Shown: piece after piece, positions 34,759 to 43,458 of the stretch
Numbering within the stretch: position 1 is the stretch's first letter
Layout of the letters: each line of letters opens with the position of its first letter
NCBI GenBank assembly: GCA_963706555.1
Contig: OY970164.1
Location: 1,488,001 to 1,552,000, forward strand
Direction: 5' to 3'
From: Bog-473 sp963706555
GTDB taxonomy: Bacteria > Actinomycetota > Acidimicrobiia > Acidimicrobiales > RAAP-2
DNA: 64,000 bases
Position numbers and translations under genes: made by a program
Notes under the pieces: model-generated
Seen by the model: the letters and a program-made list of their open reading frames with translations, nothing else
The model's database searches: none
What the model was told of the DNA's origin: nothing

Positions 34759-36615
34759 ATGAGGGAAGACCAGAGTTTTCGGGGCAACCCGGACACCGGC
34801 GAGCGTCCAACGACGCCACTGCCGGATCGATCCGGGGAGACGTTGTCCGCACACGCCATGGTGGGGGCAGTCGGGGGGTCCATCCTGGCCAACGCGGACG
34901 TGTCGCGGGCACAGGATCGTCGTCGGGAGAAGCGTCTGCGGCGCCTACTCGCCGTTCTCAGCGTGGTGCTGGGATGGATGGTGCTCCGCCTGGTCATGGG
35001 GGACTCGCTGTTCCCCTCGGTCTCGGTCCCACCTTCGATCGACCGCTTTCTTCCCGCCTTCGCCATCATCGTGCTGCTCGGCGTGGTCATGATTGCGCCG
35101 TTCGTCGGTGCCGGGCGCTCACCCCACGTGCTGATCCGCCCCGGTGAGACCGAGGTCGGGTTGGACGACGTGGTGGGAATCGACGGGATCAAGGCCGAAG
35201 TTGTGCGGTCCGTCAACCTCTTTCTCTCCCACCAGACATTTCGCGACGCGATGGGTGGGTCGTCCCGCCGTGGTGTCCTGTTCGAGGGACCTCCCGGCAC
35301 CGGCAAGACGTTCGTCGCCAAGGCCATGGCCAAAGAGGCGCAGGTGCCGTTCCTCTTCGTTTCGGCGTCGGCCTTCCAATCCATGTACTTCGGGCAGACC
35401 AATCGCAAGATCCGCTCCTTTTTCAAGCGCCTGCGCAAGTACGCGCAGACCGAGGGTGGCGCCATCGGTTTCATCGAAGAGATCGATGCCATCGGGGGAT
35501 CGCGTCGTGGACAGGGCAACGGCTCCAGCGAAGGCATCACCGGCGTGGTGAACGAGCTCCTGGTGCAGCTCCAGTCTTTTGACACCCCCACGCGCAGTCA
35601 ACGGCTGAAGAACGCCTGGATCGAGATCATCAACCGCTACCTGCCCGAGGGGAAGCGTCTGAAGAAGCTGTCACTCGTGCCGGCCAACGTGCTGGTGGTC
35701 GGGGCGACGAATCGCAAGGACGATCTCGATCCCGCACTGGTCCGCCCCGGGCGCTTCGACCGGTCCATCTACTTCGGACTGCCCGGTCGTTCGGCCCGGG
35801 CTGACATCGTGGCGTACTACCTGGGCAAGAAGGCACACGGCGATGACCTCGACGAGCACGATGCGGTTGATCGCGTCGCGGGCATGACGTCGGGGTATTC
35901 GCCGGCCGGCTTGGAGCGCCTGTTGGACGAGGCGTTGGTCATCGCCTTGACGCACGGTCGCACCGCCATGTCGATGCCCGACGTCGCGGAAGCGAAAATG
36001 CTTGTGGAGCTCGGTGTCACCGACGCCTCCATCTACACCCCCGAGGAGCGTGAACGGGTCGCCACCCATGAGGCGGGGCACGCAACGGTCGCGCACTTCC
36101 TGGGACGGAGCCGTCAGTTGGATGTCCTCTCGATCGTCAAACGCCGCGACTCTCTGGGCCTGCTGCAGCACTCGGACACCGAGGAGCGGTTCACGCAGCG
36201 CCGCGACGAGATGAACGCCCTGTTGCAGATCAGCATGGGTGGACTCGCCGCCGAGGAACGGTGGTTCGACGAGGTGTCGACGGGTCCGGCAGGAGATCTG
36301 TCGGCAGCAACGACCTTGGGGGCGCAGATGATCGGGGCCTGTGGGATGGGGGAGTCGTTGATCTCCATCGCCGCTGCAGGGAACGGACTCTTCAGCGGCG
36401 GGTTGGTGGAGAAGGTCCTGGCCGACGAGCATGCACGCGCCGAGCTCAATGCCCTGCTCACGTCCTCGCACGAGGCGGCGATGGCTATCGTCACGCAGCA
36501 CGCGGCCGTGGTCGAAGCGTTGCGCGACGCGCTGCTTGAGCGCGACGAATTGGTCGGTAGCGAAATCACCGACGTCATCGCGTCGTGTCTCCTGGAGCTC
36601 TCAGAACAGAACTGA
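34759..36615 (+). CDS. Divergent FtsH-like membrane AAA protease
   Basis: A 618-residue FtsH relative. Two N-terminal spans lie at about 58-77 and 93-115. The AAA domain has GPPGTGKT (177-184) and NVLVVGATNRKDDLDPALVRPGRFDR with the second-region and arginine-finger positions. The Walker B end is FIEEIDAIG (Glu240, Glu241) where FtsH normally has Asp-Glu. The pore loop region MYFGQTNRK differs from the FVGVGA of FtsH. The protease has HEAGH (437-441) and the third zinc ligand Asp513 in GPAGDLSAAT. An insert of about 25 residues (RSQRLKNAWIEIINRYLPEGKRLKK) follows Walker B. Probably a membrane protein quality-control protease of unknown targets. Confidence 0.85.
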   Translation: MREDQSFRGNPDTGERPTTPLPDRSGETLSAHAMVGAVGGSILANADVSRAQDRRREKRLRRLLAVLSVVLGWMVLRLVMGDSLFPSVSVPPSIDRFLPAFAIIVLLGVVMIAPFVGAGRSPHVLIRPGETEVGLDDVVGIDGIKAEVVRSVNLFLSHQTFRDAMGGSSRRGVLFEGPPGTGKTFVAKAMAKEAQVPFLFVSASAFQSMYFGQTNRKIRSFFKRLRKYAQTEGGAIGFIEEIDAIGGSRRGQGNGSSEGITGVVNELLVQLQSFDTPTRSQRLKNAWIEIINRYLPEGKRLKKLSLVPANVLVVGATNRKDDLDPALVRPGRFDRSIYFGLPGRSARADIVAYYLGKKAHGDDLDEHDAVDRVAGMTSGYSPAGLERLLDEALVIALTHGRTAMSMPDVAEAKMLVELGVTDASIYTPEERERVATHEAGHATVAHFLGRSRQLDVLSIVKRRDSLGLLQHSDTEERFTQRRDEMNALLQISMGGLAAEERWFDEVSTGPAGDLSAATTLGAQMIGACGMGESLISIAAAGNGLFSGGLVEKVLADEHARAELNALLTSSHEAAMAIVTQHAAVVEALRDALLERDELVGSEITDVIASCLLELSEQN

Positions 36616-36657
36616 CCCGTCTGCCGATCGGCCGGCCGATTTGGTTTGCCGATCCTG

Positions 36658-37323
36658 TCAGGACGCAAGGTGCGCGGTGTCGTTGAAGCAGCGGAGGATC
36701 CAACGCTCGGGCGTCAGAACCAGACGCGCGATCGCCGCGTTGTCCGACATCAAGAAGGCGAATGGCCGCGACCCGGCGGCCTGCGCCAGGGCCTCACCGA
36801 TGGCTGCGCCGTGGGAGAACGCGACCACCCGGGCATCGGGATGCGCGGTGGCGATCCGTTCGATCGCCCCACGAATGCGCGCGGAGAACACTGCACTGGC
36901 CTCGGCGCCGGGCACCACATCCCAACGTTCTTCGGTCAGCATCCGCACGGCCACGGGGTCGGCGTCGGCAACCTTCTGCCGAAACTGCCCACCCTCCCAT
37001 TCCCCCATGAAGACTTCGCGCAGATCAGGTTCGACCTGCGGCGTGAGACCGGTACGCGCGACGAATGGAGCGGCGGTCTCAACGGTGCGCCGCAGGGTGG
37101 TGACGTAGAGCGCCTCAAAGGTGTGGCGCGACAGTCGCTCGGCGACCAACTCGGCCTGTTCCCGCCCGATCGGCGAGAGGGGTGGATCACCCTGGCCCTC
37201 GACGAGCTCGAACTCTTTGCCCTCGACGGCGTCGGCTGACGCACCGTGGCGCACCAGGTAGAGCTCGGTTGAGCCGGGCGGCCCCTCGTAGGGCACTTGA
37301 CTGAATCTCCGAGGCGTCGACAT
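36658..37323 (-). CDS. Histidine phosphatase (phosphoglycerate mutase-like) protein
   Basis: A 221-residue histidine phosphatase superfamily member. The phosphate-accepting histidine is in LYLVRHGASADA, the first active-site Arg is in the same RHG, the second in TTLRRTVETAAP, and the second His in VVAFSHGAAIGEAL. The GDPPLSPIGREQAE stretch is typical of the cofactor-independent small phosphatase branch. Substrate unknown. An ATG at 37323 fits. It converges with the FtsH-like gene. Confidence 0.9.
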   Translation of the reverse strand: MSTPRRFSQVPYEGPPGSTELYLVRHGASADAVEGKEFELVEGQGDPPLSPIGREQAELVAERLSRHTFEALYVTTLRRTVETAAPFVARTGLTPQVEPDLREVFMGEWEGGQFRQKVADADPVAVRMLTEERWDVVPGAEASAVFSARIRGAIERIATAHPDARVVAFSHGAAIGEALAQAAGSRPFAFLMSDNAAIARLVLTPERWILRCFNDTAHLAS

Positions 37324-37369
37324 CGGCCCCGAGTGTAGGAGGCCGCGAGGGGCGCGAAGATGCGCACGG

Positions 37370-38010
37370 TCAACGAAGCTCGGGAGGCTCCTCGTCGTCT
37401 TCTACGACCTCTACATCAATGATGGTCGGATCATTTTGCGGCGGGCTTCCCGGGCCGAAACCCGGCCCGAAGCCCTGCCCGTCCCACCGAAGGTGGCGAA
37501 GAAGGCGCCGGCACCTCCCGGTCCCTGGCCGAAGTTGACGCGCAGCCTCTGTCCGGCCTCGGGGCCGAGCGCCTCCCACAGGGGAACCGCGCGCCGATGG
37601 ACGACGTAGTTCTGCACGCCGTAGGTCACGCCGAGATACAGCAGGAAACTGGATGCTTCGAGATTGCCGGCGCCGGCGACGAAGTGGAGGACCAGCGAGA
37701 GCGCCCACAACGCCATGGTGAGCCATGTCCCCTGGCGCACGACCCAGCTGTTGGACGTCCAGATCTTCACGGTGAGCGCCCGCAGGGCGCCCAACAACAC
37801 TGCGCCGACCGCGAGTGTGCCCAGGACCCAGAAATAATCGCTGTGCGAAGGGTGGTGCGTGTCGCTGTAGCTGAGGAGGTTGATCAGTCCGATGACGCCC
37901 AGGACAATGGGAAAGCGCAGGCCCAGGACACGCGGCACGACGCGGATCCTCCGCTGCCGGCTCAGAACGTAGAGGGCGACGAGCACATCGAGGGCGATCG
38001 TAAAAAACAT
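37370..38010 (-). CDS. Hypothetical membrane protein with probable C-terminal frameshift
   Basis: About five to six hydrophobic segments (residues 1-150) form an unknown membrane domain with conserved-looking LINLLSYSDTHHPSHSDYFW and YLGVTYGVQNYVVHRRAVPL. The frame read from 38010 ends at 37411 with a basic, unnatural tail (RASGRVSAREARRKMIR). If one base is added back near 37474-37480, the next frame gives FGPGFGPGSPPQNDPTIID and an acidic end EDDEEPPELR, stopping at 37370, which is a far more natural tail for such proteins. I favour the longer version. No function can be offered. Confidence 0.6.
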
Positions 38011-38049
38011 CGCTCAGCAGCTTATGGGCGCGACCCGAGACTTTGGCCG

Positions 38050-38083
38050 CAGCCCGCCGCCGCAGCCCGCCGCCGCAGCCCGC
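38050..38083. repeat. 13-bp tandem repeat
   Basis: CAGCCCGCCGCCG occurs at 38050-38062 and 38063-38075 with a partial third copy to 38083, in the intergenic space upstream of the membrane protein gene and just past the ogt stop. Probably a replication-slippage product. Confidence 0.6.
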
Positions 38084-38088
38084 TCCGA

Positions 38089-38565
38089 TCAGCCGGTCAC
38101 ACCCTCCACAGCGAGCAGGGCGCGCTTCATGGTGAGCCCACCGCCGTAGCCGCCCAGGCCGTTGCCGGCGAGGACGCGGTGGCAGGGCACGATGACAGGG
38201 ATGGGATTCCTCCCGTTGGCCTGCCCCACTGCCCGGGGCCCATTCGGCCGGCCGACCCGCCGGGCCAGCTCGCCATAGCTGATGGTTTCCCCGTAGGGGA
38301 TCCTCGAGAGCTCGGTCCATACCTCCTTTTGGAAGGGGGTGCCGTCGAGCTCCATCGGGAGGTCGAACGCGGTCCGCTCCCCGGCGAAGTACTCCTCGAG
38401 TTGGGTCGCGGTGTCTTTCAAGACCGGCGGCGCGTCGTGCCCACCGCTTCGGGCCGCTCTGGTGGTGTTGGGCAGCCAAATCCCGATGAGCACGTCGCCG
38501 TCGCTCTCCAGGACGAGCCGACCGACCGGGCTCTCGATCGGCATGGTGAATGTCGTTGGTGTCAT
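38089..38565 (-). CDS. ogt: Methylated-DNA-protein-cysteine methyltransferase
   Basis: A 158-residue O6-alkylguanine-DNA alkyltransferase. The suicide cysteine is in VIVPCHRVLAGNGLGGYGGG, and the preceding GETISYGELARRVGRPNGPRAVGQANGRNPIP segment forms the helix-turn-helix and active-site Asn hinge. It repairs O6-methylguanine and O4-methylthymine stoichiometrically. It overlaps the ada-alkA gene by four bases, forming a two-gene adaptive-response operon. The final GG of an N-terminal ESPVGRLVLESDGD strand matches Ogt. Confidence 0.94.
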   Translation of the reverse strand: MTPTTFTMPIESPVGRLVLESDGDVLIGIWLPNTTRAARSGGHDAPPVLKDTATQLEEYFAGERTAFDLPMELDGTPFQKEVWTELSRIPYGETISYGELARRVGRPNGPRAVGQANGRNPIPVIVPCHRVLAGNGLGGYGGGLTMKRALLAVEGVTG

Positions 38566-40100
38566 GCTGCGTCACTTCCTCTCAGTGCTGCCAAGGGTTT
38601 CTGGGCTTCGGGCATGGCCCACATGTGGACCATGGCGTAACTGCGCCACGGACGCCACGCTTCGGAGAGCAGGGTCAGCCGGGCCGCGTCGTCGGGGAGC
38701 CCGAGCACCTGCGCCGCCCTCCGGACGCCGAGATCGGTCGGCATGAACGCGTCGGGATCGCGCAGCGCGCGCAGGGCGACGTACTCGGCCGTCCAGGGTC
38801 CGACACCCGGCAAGGCCACCAAGGAGGCCCGCAGCTCGGACGGATCTGCCCCGGGGTCGATGACGACGGCGCCCGTCGTGACGGCCTCTGCCAGCGCGAC
38901 CAACGCACGCCGGCGACTCCCGGGCATGGAGAAGGTCGCAGGGTCCTCCCTGGACAGTGCGAGCAGCGCTTCGGGTGTGGGGAAGAGGTGTGTGATCCCT
39001 CCGATGGGTTCGGGCAGAGCCTCCCCCGCAGCGGCGACCAACCGCCCCGCGATCGTGCGCGCTCCCGGGACGGACACCTGTTGTCCGATGATGGCGCGTA
39101 CTGCGAGCTCGAACCCGTCGGCCGAACCAGGAACGCGTCGCCCAGGGTGGGCGGACACCAGCGGGCCCACGAACCGGTCCCCTCCGAGTGCCTCGAGTAT
39201 GGCCACCGGATCCGCGTCGAGGTCCAGGAGCTGGCGGCAACGCGCCACGGCGGAGGTGAGGTCGCGCAGGTCCGAAAGGTTGAGGTCCGCGTGGACGAAC
39301 ATCGACCCCTTGTCGCCACCATCGGCCGCCGAGAGCGACACGACGGCGTAGCCATGGGGAAGGCGCATGCTGCGGCGGTAGACGGACTCCTCGACTCTTT
39401 CGATGCCGGGGGCGGCGCGCGCGCCGAGGAAGCCGAGCACCGACGTAGGACTGAAGGGGCGTCGGCAAGGCAGGCGCAACCGGATCCCCTGCGTCACCCC
39501 ATCGGTTGGCCGCTCCATGCGCCGGTGCGCGGCCGTTTTGGGCACGCGGCTGCGAAGTCCCCGGGGGGTATCGGCGAAGATCTGCTGGAGGGTCTCGTTG
39601 CACTGGCGGATGCTGGAAAACCCGGCAGCGAAGGCGACGTGCGCGATGGGAAGCGTGGTCGTCTCGAGCAGGATGCGCGCCGTCTGCGCCCGCTGCGCCC
39701 GTGCAATCGCCAGCGGTCCCGTGCCTATCTCGGCGGTGACGAGTCGGTGCAGTTGCCGCACGCTGTAGCCGAGTCGGCGGGCGAGCCCCTCGACGCCTTC
39801 GCGATCGACCGTGCCGTCGCGCAGGAGCCGCATCGCCCGAGCCGCGACATCGGCCCGGGTGTTCCACTCCGGCGAGCCGGGGGTGGCGTCAGGCCGGCAG
39901 CGGAGGCAGGCGCGAAAGCCCGCCTGTTGGGCCGCGGCGGCCGACGCGTAGAAGCGGACGTTCTCACGCTTGGGTGTGCGGGCCGGGCAGCTGGGGCGAC
40001 AGTAGATCCCGGTCGAGGTCACACCGACGAAGAACACGCCGTCGAAGCGGGCGTCTTTGCTCTGCGCCGCCTGGTAGCAGCGTTCCGGGTCCTCGATCAC
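38562..40100 (-). CDS. Ada-type regulator fused to AlkA 3-methyladenine DNA glycosylase
   Basis: A 512-residue Ada N-domain/AraC/AlkA fusion. Residues about 1-80 are the zinc-binding Ada domain, with the Cys of GIYCRPSCPARTP and RACLRCRPD, which senses methylphosphotriesters. An AraC helix-turn-helix pair follows (LARRLGYSVRQLHRLV and AHVAFAAGFSSIRQCNETLQQ). The rest is AlkA, with the HhH motif LPGVGPWTAEYVALRAL and catalytic Asp in FMPTDLG. The GTG at 40100 starts the family N terminus. Combining sensor and glycosylase with ogt in one operon is a common actinobacterial form of the adaptive response. It probably activates its own operon. Confidence 0.93.
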   Translation of the reverse strand: MIEDPERCYQAAQSKDARFDGVFFVGVTSTGIYCRPSCPARTPKRENVRFYASAAAAQQAGFRACLRCRPDATPGSPEWNTRADVAARAMRLLRDGTVDREGVEGLARRLGYSVRQLHRLVTAEIGTGPLAIARAQRAQTARILLETTTLPIAHVAFAAGFSSIRQCNETLQQIFADTPRGLRSRVPKTAAHRRMERPTDGVTQGIRLRLPCRRPFSPTSVLGFLGARAAPGIERVEESVYRRSMRLPHGYAVVSLSAADGGDKGSMFVHADLNLSDLRDLTSAVARCRQLLDLDADPVAILEALGGDRFVGPLVSAHPGRRVPGSADGFELAVRAIIGQQVSVPGARTIAGRLVAAAGEALPEPIGGITHLFPTPEALLALSREDPATFSMPGSRRRALVALAEAVTTGAVVIDPGADPSELRASLVALPGVGPWTAEYVALRALRDPDAFMPTDLGVRRAAQVLGLPDDAARLTLLSEAWRPWRSYAMVHMWAMPEAQKPLAALRGSDAA

Positions 40101-40182
40101 CCCTGCATGCTGCCATGCTGCGCCGCCGATTACTGGCGGAAATCGGACATGGCCATTGCCGCACCATCGCCCGGGGATCCGG

Positions 40183-41299
40183 TCAGGATCGACGCCTCCG
40201 GGCCTGGGCCAGAACCAGGTGCCGGTGCGTCGTGGCGTCGCCCCAGGCCTTCGAGAGAGCCCGGGCCCGTGTGACGAAGAAATGGAGATCGCACTCCCAG
40301 GTGGCACCGATCGGACCGTGGACGTCCAGTGCGACCCGGGCCGCCGACTCGGCCACCTCCGACGCCATGGCCTTGGCCATCGACGCGTCATGGGAGACCG
40401 TCGGCTGTGCGCTGGCGAGAGCCCAGGCGGCGCGGTACGCCACCGGACGGGACAATTCGAGCTTCACCTTGACGTTGGTCAGGAGGTGCTTGTCGACTTC
40501 GAAATTTCCGTTGGCCGCGCCCGACCGTTGGCGCTCTTTGGCGTAGTCGGCGGCCATCGTGAGTAGCCGGTCGGCCAGTCCGTTCAAGAGCGCCGCGGCG
40601 CCGGCCGCGCCCCGATCGGCCATGAGGCCCACGCTCGCTTCCGCTGCCACCCCGTAGGCCAACAGGGTGTCGGCTGACAGCGGCCAGTGCACGACGGAGA
40701 GATCACGGGCCGGATCGAGCGCGGGGGTGGCGTGCGAGGTGCAAGCAGCGGAGGGCACCGCGTGCAACTGCCAGCCCGAGTCCGGGTCGCGGCAGGCGAG
40801 GAGAAAGACGGCGGCATCGCACGCCCCGACCACGCGGGGCGTGCGCAACATCCCATCGGCGGAAACCGTGGTCGGCGAGGACGGCCCCGCCGGCCCGACG
40901 TCGATGCCCCCCACGGCCAGAGGGGCACCGCCCTTCAACAGGACCCGCAGCGCGCCAGCCGCCGCCGGCGCAGGGAGCAGTGCGGCCAACAATGGCGCGG
41001 CCAGTCCGGCGGTCTCGAGCAGTGGTTCAGGCAACGCGCGACCATCCGGCTTCTTCGAAGACGCCCACGAGGTCGACATCGCTCAGACCGAGTCCGTCAT
41101 CAGGTCCGGGGACCAGCATCCCAGGCGTCCCCTGCGCGGCGAGCTCCGCCCACCGGCCCGCGGCCATGGCCGATCGTTGTGCCGGCGTGCCCTCGGCGCA
41201 TGCGCGCAGGGCGGAGAGGGGGAACGTGCGGGCGAACAGTTGGCGCATCGTCGCACGCCGCGCGAGTTGGTCGTCGCTGAACGCGAAGTCCACCGTCAA
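40183..41299 (-). pseudogene. Acyl-CoA dehydrogenase, frameshifted after N-terminal domain
   Basis: From the ATG at 41299 the first 90 residues read as a normal acyl-CoA dehydrogenase N domain (VDFAFSDDQLARR, then a GLGLSDVDLVGVFEEAG helix) and end at 41027 by a shifted stop. In the next frame the helix goes on as GRALPEPLLETAGLAAP, followed by the beta domain and a C-terminal helical bundle, with VALDVHGPIGATWECDLHFF at the FAD/dimer site. One extra base at about 41044 explains the break. Total about 370 residues. The start overlaps the upstream acyl-CoA dehydrogenase by four bases, as in heteromeric alpha2beta2 enzymes of sterol catabolism. Confidence 0.85.
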
Positions 41300-42444
41300 C
41301 CTTCCTCCAAGCCGAGCAAGCGTGCTGCCACGACCTCGCGCTGTATCTCATGTCTGCCGTTGTCGATGTGATCGGCCTCCGCAGTGAGGAAGCCGTCCAG
41401 CCATTCGTCCGGAGACCCGGCGTCGAGGAGTTCGGCGTCGGGCCCCAACAACAGCAGGGCGGTCTCGTGAATGGCCACGCCGGTCTCCGACGACGAGATC
41501 CTGTTGCAGCTGGCCTCGGCACCTGCCGCCTGTCCCCGGGCCGCCTTGCTGGCCGTCCAGTACGTGTGCAGCTCGTAGGCCTGCGCGTCGACGTAGGCCC
41601 GGGCGACGGCATCCGCCGCCGCGGCCGGCGCGCCGCGTTGGTCGAACAGCTCCAGGAGCCTGACCGCGGCGCCGGCGTAGCGTGCCGGGCTGCGCAAGCT
41701 GAGGCCATGCTCGCTGCCGGCCATCGACAGGGCGACCGACCAGCCCGATCCCGGCGTGCCGAGTACCTGGTTCTCGGGCACCTCGACGTCGTCGAACGAG
41801 ATCTCGGCCAGGCCAGGCCGGCCATCCATTGTGCCGAGCGTCCGCCGGGAGACCCCCGGGGAGTCCAAGGAAACAAGGAAGCAGGTGAGCCCGTGGTCTC
41901 GCGGCGCCCCGTGGTCGGTGCGAAAGACCCCGAAGCACCATTGGGCGAAGGAGCCGGCGTCGACCCAGACCTTCTGACCACGTAGGCGCCAGCCGTCCCC
42001 CGCAGGACTGCGCACGGCGTCTGCCCCGTGCCGGGCGAGGTCACGACCGCCGCCGGCGCCGGACCAGGCCCGGCACCAGACCTCCTCGCCGGCAGCAATC
42101 GCAGGTAGGAAGCGCTCCTTCTGGGCCACCGTGCCGATCTCGAGCAGGGTCGGCGCCAACACAAAGATGCCGTTCCGGTTCACCCGTTCGGGGCCTCGGG
42201 CCCGCTGGTACTCCTCCTCGAAGACGAGCCATTCCATGATCCCGAGGCCCCGCCCGCCGTAGTCGGTGGGCCAGCTCACGGCGGACCATCTGTCAGCGAA
42301 CATGGTTGCCTCCCAGGCCTGGTGGGCCTCGAATCCGGCCGTCGTGCCGAGCGGAGGCAGGGGCTCGGCAGGGACATGGGCCGCCAGCCACGAACGGGCC
42401 TCGCTCCGAAAGGATGCGTGCTCGGCACCGAAGGTCACGTCCAT
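41296..42444 (-). CDS. Acyl-CoA dehydrogenase
   Basis: A 382-residue acyl-CoA dehydrogenase, the intact partner of the next gene. It starts DVTFGAEHASFRSEARSWLAAHVP and has SWPTDYGGRGLGIMEWLVFEEEYQRA, a KVWVDAGSFAQWCFGVFRTD strand region and ISFDDVEVPENQVLG, all family hallmarks. The flavin-loop motif, normally with Glu-Pro-Gly-Ala-Gly-Ser, reads SGAGGGRDLA here, so the usual Glu is replaced by Gly. The ATG at 42444 was chosen because upstream codons give no family sequence. Adjacent unlike subunits suggest an alpha2beta2 enzyme acting on bulky CoA thioesters. Confidence 0.9.
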   Translation of the reverse strand: MDVTFGAEHASFRSEARSWLAAHVPAEPLPPLGTTAGFEAHQAWEATMFADRWSAVSWPTDYGGRGLGIMEWLVFEEEYQRARGPERVNRNGIFVLAPTLLEIGTVAQKERFLPAIAAGEEVWCRAWSGAGGGRDLARHGADAVRSPAGDGWRLRGQKVWVDAGSFAQWCFGVFRTDHGAPRDHGLTCFLVSLDSPGVSRRTLGTMDGRPGLAEISFDDVEVPENQVLGTPGSGWSVALSMAGSEHGLSLRSPARYAGAAVRLLELFDQRGAPAAAADAVARAYVDAQAYELHTYWTASKAARGQAAGAEASCNRISSSETGVAIHETALLLLGPDAELLDAGSPDEWLDGFLTAEADHIDNGRHEIQREVVAARLLGLEEG

Positions 42445-42815
42445 GCTGCTGCGAATCTGGCACACGGCTGCTGGGATTACCAGGCTGGCTGGGTCGGGAC
42501 TGTGGACCGCCGTTCGCCCTGGCGGACCGCACTGCCGCCTCGCCGAGATTCCTCGGCGTCGCACGACCCGGGGCGAAAAAGTTGCTGGCAGAGCCGGTTT
42601 TCGTGCTCGCGGTGGCGGTGGCAGAGCGGCCGATCCCCGCGTGTGCGACCGGCCGGAGGATTGAGATTTCGCTGTTCGGGGTATTGGCGGGGGGACGCCA
42701 ATTGCGGGTTGTTGACGTCTATTTTCTAGGAAGCCAGGAAACCAGGTAGCCAGGAGATAGTGAGAGCGTCCAGGTTGGTCGCGCCAAGGGAGTATTGATT
42801 CTGAATGGAGGATGC
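42445..42815. other. Divergent intergenic region, no gene found
   Basis: 371 bases between the minus-strand acyl-CoA dehydrogenase and the plus-strand HTH-like gene. I see no credible coding frame. At 42731-42752 a CCAGG pentamer repeats at roughly 8-base spacing (GCCAGG, ACCAGG, GCCAGG). A TTGACG at 42712-42717 could be a -35 element for the HTH-like gene, but no matching -10 was found. Confidence 0.6.
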
Positions 42816-43265
42816 ATGCTGGCAACCGATGTACGGGAACTCAGCCACGACGGAAATTCTGTGACAGGTGCGGATGCAGAAATGGCAGCGCACGGCGACA
42901 GCGGTACAGATTCCGACGAGGTCCTCAAGGCCTTGGGCGAGCTGGATGCCGTGCTGAAGGAGAACGCCGAGCGTGAGCGCGTGCTGTTCCAACGGATCGC
43001 CGAGGTGCGTCTGGCCCGGGAGAACGGGCAGGATTGGAAAGCCATCCTCGCCAACGAGGACGAGCCGAGCACGGTGCAGCTGGTAAGCACCATTCTTCGC
43101 CGTCAGTCCGAAGCGAGTGGCTATCTCCGCCGTTCCCTGGTCGTCGCCCTCCGGGCGGAGGGCCAGAGCATTCCGAGCATCGCCCACCTCTTCGGCGTGA
43201 CGCACCAGCGGGTGTCGAATCTGCTGCGACGGGTGGCGCAGGGCGGCAATACCTCCACCGAATAG
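42816..43265 (+). CDS. Hypothetical helix-turn-helix protein
   Basis: A 149-residue protein of unknown role. The N-terminal 40 residues are polar and acidic; about 45-85 is a charged helix (LDAVLKENAERERVLFQRIAEVRLARENG); the C terminus (about 100-140) reads SIPSIAHLFGVTHQRVSNLLRR, a good helix-turn-helix. Start ATG 42816 has GGAGG four bases upstream, which beats the in-frame TTG at 42795. It resembles the small DNA-binding proteins often present beside phage or house-keeping genes; no target is known. It is upstream of the transhydrogenase genes by 193 bases. Confidence 0.65.
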   Translation: MLATDVRELSHDGNSVTGADAEMAAHGDSGTDSDEVLKALGELDAVLKENAERERVLFQRIAEVRLARENGQDWKAILANEDEPSTVQLVSTILRRQSEASGYLRRSLVVALRAEGQSIPSIAHLFGVTHQRVSNLLRRVAQGGNTSTE

Positions 43266-43458
43266 CCGCCGGGGCGGGCCCTGACCCACGCGTCAGGCCT
43301 TTGGGTGGATCGCTGGACGTCACCGTCCAGAGTGCCCTAAAGCACTGCGCCACCGAGCGATCGGCTCCCTCGGCGTCGCAGCGGGATCGGGACGCTCCTG
43401 AAGCGGGAGGCCCGACCGATTCCGAGACCCCAGCTCGTAGCTGCTAAACACAACCACC

